From positions 248,001 through 312,000 of the forward strand of contig CAKUEW010000002.1 of assembly GCA_934646815.1 (NCBI GenBank): DNA of 64,000 bases, read 5' to 3'. The notes beneath the pieces were generated by a model that had not been told where the DNA came from, did not search any database, and worked only from the letters and a program-made list of their open reading frames with translations. This DNA is from an uncultured Collinsella sp. (GTDB lineage Bacteria; Actinomycetota; Coriobacteriia; Coriobacteriales; Coriobacteriaceae). Shown in pieces: positions 27,311 through 35,168 of this stretch (its first letter is position 1; each line of letters starts with the position of its first letter). The position numbers and the translations under genes are program-made.

Positions 27311-29485
27311 GTGGCAAAGAAGCCTCAACACGCTCAGAACAACCAGCTCAGCCAGCAGGGCAAACAGGCCCAGCACGGCCAGCGGAACCAGCAGCAAAAG
27401 CGCGGCGGCAAGACGCAGGCCACGACCGCCCGTGCCGCTCACGCCGCCCACGCCCAGGCAGCACCCGCCCGCCCCTGGCGTCCGGGCCGCGACAAGTTCC
27501 TCCCCGTCAGCCGCGCCGATATGGACGCACGCGGCTGGGACCAGTGCGACTTCGTCTATATCTGCGGCGATGCCTACGTAGATCATCCCAGCTTTGGCAT
27601 GGCCATCATCAGCCGCGTACTCGACGCGCACGGCTACAAGGTAGGCATCATCTGCCAGCCCGATTGGACCGATCCCGCCAGCATCACCGTGCTCGACGAG
27701 CCGCGCCTGGGCTTTCTCGTCAGCGCCGGCAACATGGATTCCATGGTCAACCACTATTCGGTGACCAAGCACCGCCGCCACACCGATGCCTACACCCCCG
27801 GCGGCGAGGAGGGACACCGCCCCAACCGCGCTGTCACGGTCTACGGCAACCTCATCCGCCAGACGTTCAAGGACGCCCCCATCATCATCGGCGGCATCGA
27901 GGCGAGCCTGCGCCGCCTGGCCCACTACGACTACTGGCAGGACAAACTCAAGCGCTCGGTGTTGCTCGACTCGGGTGCGGATATCCTCATCTACGGCATG
28001 GGCGAGCACGCGATCGTCGAGATCGCCGACGCGCTCGACGCCGGGCTGCCCGTCGACCAGATCACCTACATCAACGGCACCGTCTACCGCACGGGCTCGC
28101 TCGACGAGGTCTACGACTACGACCTGCTGCCCAGTTGGGACGACCTCTCGGCCGACAAGCTCAACTACGCACGCAGCTTTAACGTGCAGCAGCAGAACAT
28201 GGACCCCATCACCGGCCATCGCTTGGTGGAGCCTTACCCCAACGGCGTCTACGTGGTGCAGAACCCGCCGTCGGCGACGCTCACCACCGACGAGATGGAC
28301 GAGGTCGCCGAGCTCCCCTACGCGCGCGACTGGCATCCCGACTACGATGCCGCGGGCGGCGTGCCGGCATTTGCCGAGATCAAGTTTTCCATCAGCTCCA
28401 ACCGCGGATGCTTTGGCGAGTGCTCGTTTTGCGCACTCACCTTCCACCAGGGCCGCGTGCTGCAGATGCGCAGCCACGACTCGATCATGCGCGAGGCCGA
28501 GCTGCTCACGCACGACCCGGAGTTTAAGGGCTACATCAACGACGTGGGCGGACCGACGGCCAACTTTAGCCGTCCGGCCTGCGACAAGCAGCTCAAACAC
28601 GGCGTGTGCAAAAACAAGCGCTGCCTGTGGCCGAGCGTATGCAAGAACATGGTGGTCGACGAGAGCGGCTACACGCAGCTGCTGCGCGACCTGCGCCAGC
28701 TACCGGGCGTCAAGAAGGTCTTTGTCCGCAGCGGCATCCGCTTCGACTACACCATGGCCGATGCCTCGGACGAGTTTTTGCGCGAGCTGCTGGAGCATCA
28801 TGTCTCGGGCCAGCTGCGCGTAGCACCCGAGCACGTGAGCGATGCGGTCCTGTCCGTGATGGGCAAACCCAGCCGCGCCGTCTACGACGCCTTCTGCCGC
28901 AAATTTGAGCGTCTGAATCGCGAATACGGCCTTAAGCAGTACGTGGTGCCGTATCTGATCTCGAGCCATCCCGGCTCGACGATGAAGGAGGCCGTGGACC
29001 TTGCCGAGGCCGTGCGCGACATGGGCTACATGCCCGAGCAGGTGCAGGACTTCTATCCCACGCCGTCCACCATGTCGACTTGCATGTACTACACCGGCGT
29101 GGATCCGCGTACCATGCTGCCGATCTACGTGGCGCGCGACCCGCGCGAGAAAGCCATGCAGCGCGCACTGATTCAGTATCGCAAGCCCGAGAACTACAAG
29201 CTCGTGCGCGAGGCACTAGAGAAGGCCGGCCGTCGCGACCTGATCGGCTACACCAAGCATTGTCTGATCCGCCCCGTGCCGCCGCGCCCGGGCGAGACGT
29301 CTGCCAGCGGCGGACATGGCACCGGCAAGAAGGGCGGCAAGGGCCACGGTGCCGGTGGTGCTGGAGCCAAGGGGTCTAAGGGCAGCAAGGGGTACGGCGG
29401 CATGTCGCGCGCTCAGAACACTGCCGGGCGCAACCGTGCAGCGCAGGGCCGCCAGGGCGCCAACGGAGGTGGCCGCCGCAACTAG
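27311..29485 (+). CDS. YgiQ-family (UPF0313) radical SAM protein
   Basis: A 724-residue protein. A Gln/Lys-rich basic N terminus (1-55) precedes the YgiQ N-terminal domain. The radical SAM domain has the cluster motif CFGECSFC (about 369-376), and the C-terminal YgiQ segment contains the FYPTPSTMSTCMYYT motif. The C terminus (about 665-724) is a Gly/Lys/Arg-rich low-complexity tail, unusual in length. The reaction is not established for the family. The start is GTG after GGGAGGG; upstream ATG codons in frame lack family sequence. Its stop codon shares CTAG with the convergent protease gene. Confidence 0.9.
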   Translation: MAKKPQHAQNNQLSQQGKQAQHGQRNQQQKRGGKTQATTARAAHAAHAQAAPARPWRPGRDKFLPVSRADMDARGWDQCDFVYICGDAYVDHPSFGMAIISRVLDAHGYKVGIICQPDWTDPASITVLDEPRLGFLVSAGNMDSMVNHYSVTKHRRHTDAYTPGGEEGHRPNRAVTVYGNLIRQTFKDAPIIIGGIEASLRRLAHYDYWQDKLKRSVLLDSGADILIYGMGEHAIVEIADALDAGLPVDQITYINGTVYRTGSLDEVYDYDLLPSWDDLSADKLNYARSFNVQQQNMDPITGHRLVEPYPNGVYVVQNPPSATLTTDEMDEVAELPYARDWHPDYDAAGGVPAFAEIKFSISSNRGCFGECSFCALTFHQGRVLQMRSHDSIMREAELLTHDPEFKGYINDVGGPTANFSRPACDKQLKHGVCKNKRCLWPSVCKNMVVDESGYTQLLRDLRQLPGVKKVFVRSGIRFDYTMADASDEFLRELLEHHVSGQLRVAPEHVSDAVLSVMGKPSRAVYDAFCRKFERLNREYGLKQYVVPYLISSHPGSTMKEAVDLAEAVRDMGYMPEQVQDFYPTPSTMSTCMYYTGVDPRTMLPIYVARDPREKAMQRALIQYRKPENYKLVREALEKAGRRDLIGYTKHCLIRPVPPRPGETSASGGHGTGKKGGKGHGAGGAGAKGSKGSKGYGGMSRAQNTAGRNRAAQGRQGANGGGRRN

Positions 29486-30393
29486 GGCAGCGGCGCGCTC
29501 GCTGCGTCCGGCTGGCACGCTTGGCGCAACGAGCGCATAGCCTCAACGAGGATGACGCCGGCGATGGCGACCGTAATTGCCACGTCGAACGGCGTGTTCA
29601 CAAACCAGAGCAACGTCATGAAATACGACCCGGCATTAAAGGCAAAGTGCAGCAGAATCGTGTAGCGGAGCTTTCCGGTCGTCACGAGCACCCAACCAAA
29701 GATGAGGCCGGCGGCGCCCGCGTAGCAACCCTGCACCCAATTCATGTGCATAAAACCGAAGATCGCCGCCTGCAGCACAATCGCCGCGGCGATACCCCAC
29801 GTGCTTGGGGCCGCCCAGGGCACCATGGCGCCGTCCTGCGCGCTTACGCGACGCCGGCGCTTCCACAGCGGGCGGCACTGCGGGTTAAACGCGCGGAGCG
29901 AAAACTCGAATACGATGCCGCGCACCAGGAGCTCCTCGCTAAACGGCGCACCGAGCACGGTGGTCAGAATGGCCAGGTAACTGGTGTCGCCCATGCCCGT
30001 TTCCTCGACGAGCTCGTTGTAATCGGACGCAGTCTCGGGCAACAGCGACAGCACGGCGTCAGTCACGTAGCCAACGACCACCTGCAGGGCTAGGCCAATC
30101 ACGATAACGCAGGCGATGCGCTTCCACGCCCCACGCGCTCCCCCGCCAAGCGGACGCTCGCCCTGCCAGCGTGCCACAAACGAACGCGGCCACAGATAAC
30201 GCCACCACAGCAGCGCCATCAAAAACGATGCCGTCTGCGCGACGGCCTGAAGCAATTGAATGTCAAGGTCATCGATTGAAAAACCCATGAACACCGATGC
30301 GACGCCAAGGGCGGAGAACAAAACCATGCTCAGGGCAATATCGGCAGCGACGACACCAAAACAGGCAAGCGCCCAAACCAGCGCATTGAGCAT
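29482..30393 (-). CDS. CPBP-family intramembrane metalloprotease (CAAX protease/bacteriocin-immunity type)
   Basis: A 303-residue membrane protein with about eight hydrophobic segments. The Abi/CPBP motifs are present in order: EELLVRG (EExxxR, catalytic Glu pair), FGFMH (FxxxH) and HFAFN (HxxxN/D). Members are prenyl-protein endopeptidase-like or confer bacteriocin self-immunity; nothing in the neighbourhood decides which. GAGGAGG precedes the ATG; a longer start is possible but has no ribosome site. Confidence 0.9.
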   Translation of the reverse strand: MLNALVWALACFGVVAADIALSMVLFSALGVASVFMGFSIDDLDIQLLQAVAQTASFLMALLWWRYLWPRSFVARWQGERPLGGGARGAWKRIACVIVIGLALQVVVGYVTDAVLSLLPETASDYNELVEETGMGDTSYLAILTTVLGAPFSEELLVRGIVFEFSLRAFNPQCRPLWKRRRRVSAQDGAMVPWAAPSTWGIAAAIVLQAAIFGFMHMNWVQGCYAGAAGLIFGWVLVTTGKLRYTILLHFAFNAGSYFMTLLWFVNTPFDVAITVAIAGVILVEAMRSLRQACQPDAASAPLP

Positions 30394-30410
30394 GCCAACC
30401 TCCTCAAAAC

Positions 30411-30468
30411 CCGGCACTTGGGGACGTTCCTTTTCTGCCGGCAGTTAAGGAACGTCCCCAAGTGCCGG
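30411..30468. repeat. Palindrome family C
   Basis: Perfect 22-base arms starting CCGGCACTTGGGGACG and a 14-base loop, between the protease gene and the antitoxin gene. Shares CTTGGGGAC with family B. Confidence 0.85.
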
Positions 30469-30481
30469 CAGTTTGGGACAG

Positions 30482-30685
30482 TCATTGTTGATGAGAATCG
30501 GGCGCAATGCCAAAAGCCCCGTTGGGCGAGATGTCAAACGGGAAGGTGCCGCAGCGATTGAACGCGGCGATGAACATGCGAATGGCGTTGGACGGCGTGG
30601 TTCCCACGAGCTGGGTCGCCGCCGCGAAGGCTGCCTTTTCCTCGGGCAAGACCTTCGCGACTACAGGGGTCATGTGTTCTGCCAT
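30482..30685 (-). CDS. Orphan RelB/DinJ-family antitoxin
   Basis: A 67-residue protein with a ribbon-helix-helix N terminus (VVAKVLPEEKAAFAAA) and the RelB/DinJ core GTTPSNAIRMFI, then FPFDI. DinJ proteins neutralise YafQ-type ribonucleases and autorepress. The expected downstream toxin frame is missing: a palindrome starts 13 bases beyond the stop. Either a solitary regulator or a remnant. AAGGAAG precedes the ATG; a longer frame has no ribosome site. Confidence 0.8.
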   Translation of the reverse strand: MAEHMTPVVAKVLPEEKAAFAAATQLVGTTPSNAIRMFIAAFNRCGTFPFDISPNGAFGIAPDSHQQ

Positions 30686-30799
30686 GGCGCTTCCTTTTTG
30701 AAACGACGGTGGTGCGGATAGATGCGGGCCACGCGGCTGGGCGACGGGCTGTGAAGGCAACCCGATTGGCCCGCATCCGGAGTCTGTTTCTGCGGCGTT

Positions 30800-30828
30800 G
30801 GTATTACTTGGTATTCCTAAGTATTACC
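30800..30828. promoter_or_regulatory. Candidate operator of the DinJ-type gene
   Basis: Arms GGTATTACTTGG and CTAAGTATTACC are inverted copies at 10 of 12 positions around five bases. Further GGTATT/AATACC half-sites lie on either side, consistent with cooperative ribbon-helix-helix binding. It is about 115 bases upstream of the antitoxin start. Confidence 0.45.
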
Positions 30829-30912
30829 CCGCAGATAGAATACCATACCTGACCCCTTGGTGAGGGAGGAAAACGGATCATTTTGTTATTGCGTCAGTTA
30901 TTGATGTTTGTT

Positions 30913-32292
30913 TTAGAGCGTGACGAGATTCGAGATATCGAGCACCTGAGCGTCTGTGGCGTCGTGCGTGGCGAGCAGGAGCGTGCGTCCGTCGAGCAGA
31001 TCGAGCACGACCTCGGCCGTCGCATCGCGCGCGGCGGCATCCAAGCCGGTAAAGGGCTCGTCCAGAATAACGGCACCGCCGGGGCACAGCAGGGCACGCG
31101 CGATCTCGACACGTCGGCGCTGTCCGCCCGAGAGCTCGGCAATGCAGGCACGCACATCGATCCCCGGCACCAGCAGGCGCAGCAGGGCAGCCGCGCTCGA
31201 GACATCCACCCGCGTATCGGCGCACACCAGCACGTTATCCAGGGTGGACGCATCCTCGACCAGGCGCGCATCCTGAAACACCATGGAGCACGGCGCGCAC
31301 TCCTCCGCCGCCAGCGCGAGCAGCGTTGACTTGCCCACGCCCGAGGCGCCCATCACACAGGCGCGCCCGCCGGCGGGCACGTTGAGCACCAGCCCGTCGA
31401 GCGCCGGCGCCCAGGGCGCGCGATCGCCCACGGCAAGCGCAAGCTCTGCCGCGACACCACCGCCAGCAGCGGCACCCGCGCGTCCACGAGCGCCGCGTCC
31501 ATGCGCCCGCACGGCCGCACGCCACGCCACCGGCCCCGAAGCCCGCAGCAACCACACCAACACGCGCTCACACAACCACGAGGCGGCAACGACCAACACG
31601 GTCCACGCCAGCAGGTCAGCCGTCTCAATCAAAAGCTTCGCCTGATAGATGCGCTCACCCACGGTACCCACCGCCATGCCAATGAGCTCGGCCGCGACAC
31701 CGGCCTTCCAGCTCATGCCGATCACGGCACGCGCGCACGAGAGCACAAACGGCAAGACCTCACGCCAGGTATGGGCGCAAATAAGGCGCCAGCCCTGCAC
31801 GCCATGTAGCCGGAACATCTGCTCCAGCGACTTATCCACCTGCGACAGGCCCTCGACCAGCGAAAAGTACACACCCGGCAGCGCCATCAAAAAGACGGCG
31901 GCGATGCTCACGCGCACCGACCCCAGCCAAATAAGCAGCAGGACCACCACGCAGGCAACCGGAGTCGCCTTTACAAACGAAAGCGCCGGTGCCACCAAGC
32001 GGGCAAGCGCCCCGGATCGCGCCGAGACTCCAGCGAGCACGCCGCCGCAGGCCGCGGCAAGCGCCAGGCCGCCCAAAATCCGCGCACCCGAGCCGGCCAA
32101 GATCGCCCACGTACCGCCATCGCACACCAGCCGCATCAACGCCGTCACAACAGCACCGGGCCCCGGCAAAATCAACGGCTGCGCCACGAGCGCCGCCACC
32201 AGCACCCATACGGCAAGCCAAAAGGCGGCGACGGCACAACCTGCCGCCACCGCCTTTATACGCTCTGTCATTTGTCGAGCAAACGCACGCAC
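30913..32292 (-). CDS. ABC importer permease-ATPase fusion (taurine/nitrate/thiamine-precursor type)
   Basis: A 459-residue single polypeptide. Residues ~1-250 are an SsuC/TauC-type permease with about six membrane segments and the coupling EAA-like loop near WREVLPFVLS. Residues ~275-459 are an ATPase with Walker A GASGVGKST, signature ELSGGQRRRVEIARAL, Walker B VILDEPFTGLD and switch His in ATHD. The ATPase is short, and the linker is Ala/Gly/Arg-rich. Permease and ATPase are normally separate in this family. The start is GTG with GGAG seven bases upstream, four bases after the lipoprotein stop. Confidence 0.85.
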   Translation of the reverse strand: MRAFARQMTERIKAVAAGCAVAAFWLAVWVLVAALVAQPLILPGPGAVVTALMRLVCDGGTWAILAGSGARILGGLALAAACGGVLAGVSARSGALARLVAPALSFVKATPVACVVVLLLIWLGSVRVSIAAVFLMALPGVYFSLVEGLSQVDKSLEQMFRLHGVQGWRLICAHTWREVLPFVLSCARAVIGMSWKAGVAAELIGMAVGTVGERIYQAKLLIETADLLAWTVLVVAASWLCERVLVWLLRASGPVAWRAAVRAHGRGARGRAGAAAGGGVAAELALAVGDRAPWAPALDGLVLNVPAGGRACVMGASGVGKSTLLALAAEECAPCSMVFQDARLVEDASTLDNVLVCADTRVDVSSAAALLRLLVPGIDVRACIAELSGGQRRRVEIARALLCPGGAVILDEPFTGLDAAARDATAEVVLDLLDGRTLLLATHDATDAQVLDISNLVTL

Positions 32293-32295
32293 GGG

Positions 32296-33354
32296 CTACT
32301 CCATGTAGTAGAAATCGTCAGCCGGGAGCTTGCCACCCACGGCGCTCGCGTCCGCATCGGCCAGAACCTGCAGGTACCCACCAAGCGCCGCCTTCATATC
32401 CTTCCCCGTCTGGCACACGAGCATGCACCCGGGAATCGCCTTTTCGGCGATCGTCGCGTTATCGACGATTCCGGCATCGACCACGGCTTGTGCCCAGTCG
32501 GCCGGTGCGGCGTTGACGGCCTTAACGCTCGCCGCATGGCAGCGCAAGAACTCCGCCACGGCCTCGGGATGCTCCTCGGCAAACTCACGGCGCACCACGG
32601 TCACGCCCGTCAGCAGACGCGAACCCGTATCGCCCGCAAGCTCGTCCCACACGTCGGTCAAGCTCACCGGCGCCGAAAGCTTACCCTCGCTCTTGGCGAT
32701 GGCCGCCGTCTTGAACGGCTCGGGCAGCACGCCCACAGCAGACGGATCGGCAAGCAGGGCCGAAAGCACCTCGGTGGGCTCGCTCTTAAACTCGAGCGTC
32801 ACCTGGCCGGCCAGGCCCGCGCGCTCCAGCAGGTAGTTCATCACGTACTCCGGCGTGGTGCCCTTGCCCGTCATGTAGACGGTACGCCCCGCCAGGTCAC
32901 CAAACGAGGTCACGCCCGCGTCGCCCGTCACCACGCTCAGCACGCCCAGCGTGTTGATGTCGATGACCTGCACCGCGCCCTCGGTCTTGTTGTAGAGCAC
33001 GCTTGCCACGTTGGCGGGCACCAGGGCAATGTCGACGTCGCCCTGGATTACCTTGGGCACGATCTCGTCGGCCGCAGCGCTGATGGCAAAGTCGAACTCG
33101 TTATCCGTGGCACCCTCGGCAGCCTGGTCCATAAACTGCACCAGGCCGATGGACGTGGGGCCCTTAAGCGAGGCGACGTGCACCTCGACGGGCTCGGCAG
33201 CAGCACTGCCGGCGGCAGACCCAGCGGCCGTGCCCGCAGTAGACCCGGCTCCGGCAGCACCGCCGCCGCAGCCAGCCAGCGCGAGCGACAGCGCGCCCGC
33301 GACGAGCGCCGAAGCAAGCCCTCGGCGCGACATCTCAAAATCAAACGCATGCAT
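32296..33354 (-). CDS. ABC substrate-binding lipoprotein (NMT1/SsuA-like)
   Basis: A 352-residue extracellular solute receptor. The lipobox LALAGC places the acylated Cys at 29; the preceding SRRGLAS is also Tat-like. A Gly/Ala/Ser linker follows, then a periplasmic-binding fold of the NMT1/taurine type (LKGPTSIGLVQFM, GDVDIALVPANVASV). The ligand is unknown; sulfonates, pyrimidine precursors or similar small molecules are usual. The ATG lies two bases after the hydrogenase stop and four bases before the transporter, so all are in one transcript. An alternative start at the internal MSRRG would also keep the signal peptide. Confidence 0.88.
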   Translation of the reverse strand: MHAFDFEMSRRGLASALVAGALSLALAGCGGGAAGAGSTAGTAAGSAAGSAAAEPVEVHVASLKGPTSIGLVQFMDQAAEGATDNEFDFAISAAADEIVPKVIQGDVDIALVPANVASVLYNKTEGAVQVIDINTLGVLSVVTGDAGVTSFGDLAGRTVYMTGKGTTPEYVMNYLLERAGLAGQVTLEFKSEPTEVLSALLADPSAVGVLPEPFKTAAIAKSEGKLSAPVSLTDVWDELAGDTGSRLLTGVTVVRREFAEEHPEAVAEFLRCHAASVKAVNAAPADWAQAVVDAGIVDNATIAEKAIPGCMLVCQTGKDMKAALGGYLQVLADADASAVGGKLPADDFYYME

Positions 33355-33356
33355 CT

Positions 33357-35168
33357 CTAGCACGTCCCTTCGTTAGGCATCGTCCACGCATGATGATCGG
33401 TGTGCAGCAGCTCCTCGGCCAACGGCGAGAGCGGCGCGCCCAAAAAGTCGCGATAGCACACCTGAACGTCGGGGTTCTCGTGCGAGAAGCGAATGTCCGC
33501 CTTCGCATCGAGACCCCACAGCACCCGACCGCGTTCGGCAGCCAGCTCGCAACCGTCGTGGATGGGCTGTCCACCGCCGCCGACGCAGCCGCCCGGGCAC
33601 GCCATGACCTCAACGAAGTCATAGCTCGCGCGGCCGTCGCGAATCGCGTCGAGCAGACGCGCGGCATTGCCCAGCCCGTGCGCCACGGCGACGCGCACCT
33701 TAGTGCCGTCGATATCGGCCACGGCTTCCTTCCAGCCGTCCAAGCCGCGCACATCGGCAAAGAAGTCCGCATCGGGATTCTTGCCCGTCACCAGGTAATA
33801 GGCCGAGCGCACGGCGGCCTCCATCACGCCACCCGTGGCGCCAAAGATCACGCCCGCGCCGGTCCCAAAGCCCAGCGGCGTGTCGAGCGGTTCCTCGGTC
33901 AGCGTGTCCACGCTCACGTGGCTCGCACGGATCATGCGCACCATCTCGCGCACCGTCAGCGCAACATCCACGTCGGGCGCGCCGTCCTCGCCCACCATGC
34001 TCGGCAGCGCACACTCGGCCTTCTTGGCCGTGCACGGCATCACCGACACTACAAACAGGCGCTCGGGCTCCACGCCCAGTGCCTTGGCGTAGTAGGTCTT
34101 GGCGATGGCACCAAACATCTGCTGCGGCGACTTGGAGGTAGACAGGCTGTCGACAAACTCGGGGTAGCGCGCCTTCACAAAGCGCACCCAGCCCGGGCAG
34201 CAGCTCGTAAACATGGGCCAGCCACGGCTGTCGCCCTCGCCCTTGGCAGCCTTGCCCAGACGCTCCAGCAGTTCGGAGCCTTCCTCCATAATGGTGAGGT
34301 CGGCCGAAAAATCGGTGTCGAACACGTACTCAAAGCCAACGCGACGCAGCGCGCAGGCCAAGCGCTCAACGGTAGCTTCCTCGCGCGAAATGCCGAGCTC
34401 CTCGCCCCAGGCGGTACGCACGGCCGGCGCTATCTGCACCAGCACGATCTTGTCGGGATCGGCGAGAGCATTGAACACGGTCTCGGTATCGTCGCGCTCG
34501 CGCAACGCGCCCGTGGGACAATGCGTGATGCACTGGCCGCACGCCACGCAATCGGTCTTGCCGATCGGCGCGCGCCCGCGGGTGCCCACGGCGGCATGCG
34601 TGGCGCGGTTGGTCAGGTCCCAAATGCCCAGTCCCTGCACGCTCTCGCATACCTTGATGCAACGCATGCACTTAATGCACTTGTCGTTTTCGCGGATGAT
34701 GGGAAAACCGAAGTCCCAACCCTCGCCCGCCAGATGCTTTTGGTACGGCAGGTAGAAAATGCCCAGGTCGTTGGCGATGGTCTGGAGGTTACAGTTGCCG
34801 CTGCGCACGCAGCTCGCGCACTGCGCGTCGTGCTGGGACAGCAGTAGCTGCACGTTGGTGCGACGGGCCTCGCGCGCCTTGGGGCTATTGGTGTGGACCA
34901 CCATGCCGTCGAGCACGTAGTTGTTGCAGGCGGCAACCAGCTGGTCGCAGCCCTCAACCTCGACCACGCACACGCGGCAGCCGCCGATCTCATTCAAATC
35001 GCGCAGGTAGCACAGGGTGGGAATCTGGATGCCGACGGATTTGGCTGCGTCCAGGATCGTGGTATGCTCGGGCACCACGACTTCGCAATTATCGATAATG
35101 AGCTTGACCATGTTGTGCGCTCCGTTCTCGGTGTTGTCGCTGACGGTGGTGTTGTTGAGCTCTACCAT
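33357..35168 (-). CDS. hydA: [FeFe] hydrogenase, modular catalytic subunit
   Basis: A 603-residue hydrogen-metabolising enzyme. Modules in order are: a 2Fe-2S ferredoxin domain (GGCRVCVVE); a His-ligated 4Fe-4S site (SQHDAQCASCVRSGNC); two 4Fe-4S clusters (CIKCMRCIKVC and CVACGQCITHCP); and the H-cluster domain with L1 TSCCPGW, L2 MPCTAKKAE and L3 EVMACPGGCVGGGGQP. All H-cluster cysteines are present. Two starts are possible: the chosen ATG follows GGGAGG and overlaps the upstream stop; a second at 35111 (MVKLIIDN) matches the family's usual N terminus. It is preceded by a flavoprotein partner. No HydEFG maturase genes are in the window. Confidence 0.95.
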   Translation of the reverse strand: MVELNNTTVSDNTENGAHNMVKLIIDNCEVVVPEHTTILDAAKSVGIQIPTLCYLRDLNEIGGCRVCVVEVEGCDQLVAACNNYVLDGMVVHTNSPKAREARRTNVQLLLSQHDAQCASCVRSGNCNLQTIANDLGIFYLPYQKHLAGEGWDFGFPIIRENDKCIKCMRCIKVCESVQGLGIWDLTNRATHAAVGTRGRAPIGKTDCVACGQCITHCPTGALRERDDTETVFNALADPDKIVLVQIAPAVRTAWGEELGISREEATVERLACALRRVGFEYVFDTDFSADLTIMEEGSELLERLGKAAKGEGDSRGWPMFTSCCPGWVRFVKARYPEFVDSLSTSKSPQQMFGAIAKTYYAKALGVEPERLFVVSVMPCTAKKAECALPSMVGEDGAPDVDVALTVREMVRMIRASHVSVDTLTEEPLDTPLGFGTGAGVIFGATGGVMEAAVRSAYYLVTGKNPDADFFADVRGLDGWKEAVADIDGTKVRVAVAHGLGNAARLLDAIRDGRASYDFVEVMACPGGCVGGGGQPIHDGCELAAERGRVLWGLDAKADIRFSHENPDVQVCYRDFLGAPLSPLAEELLHTDHHAWTMPNEGTC

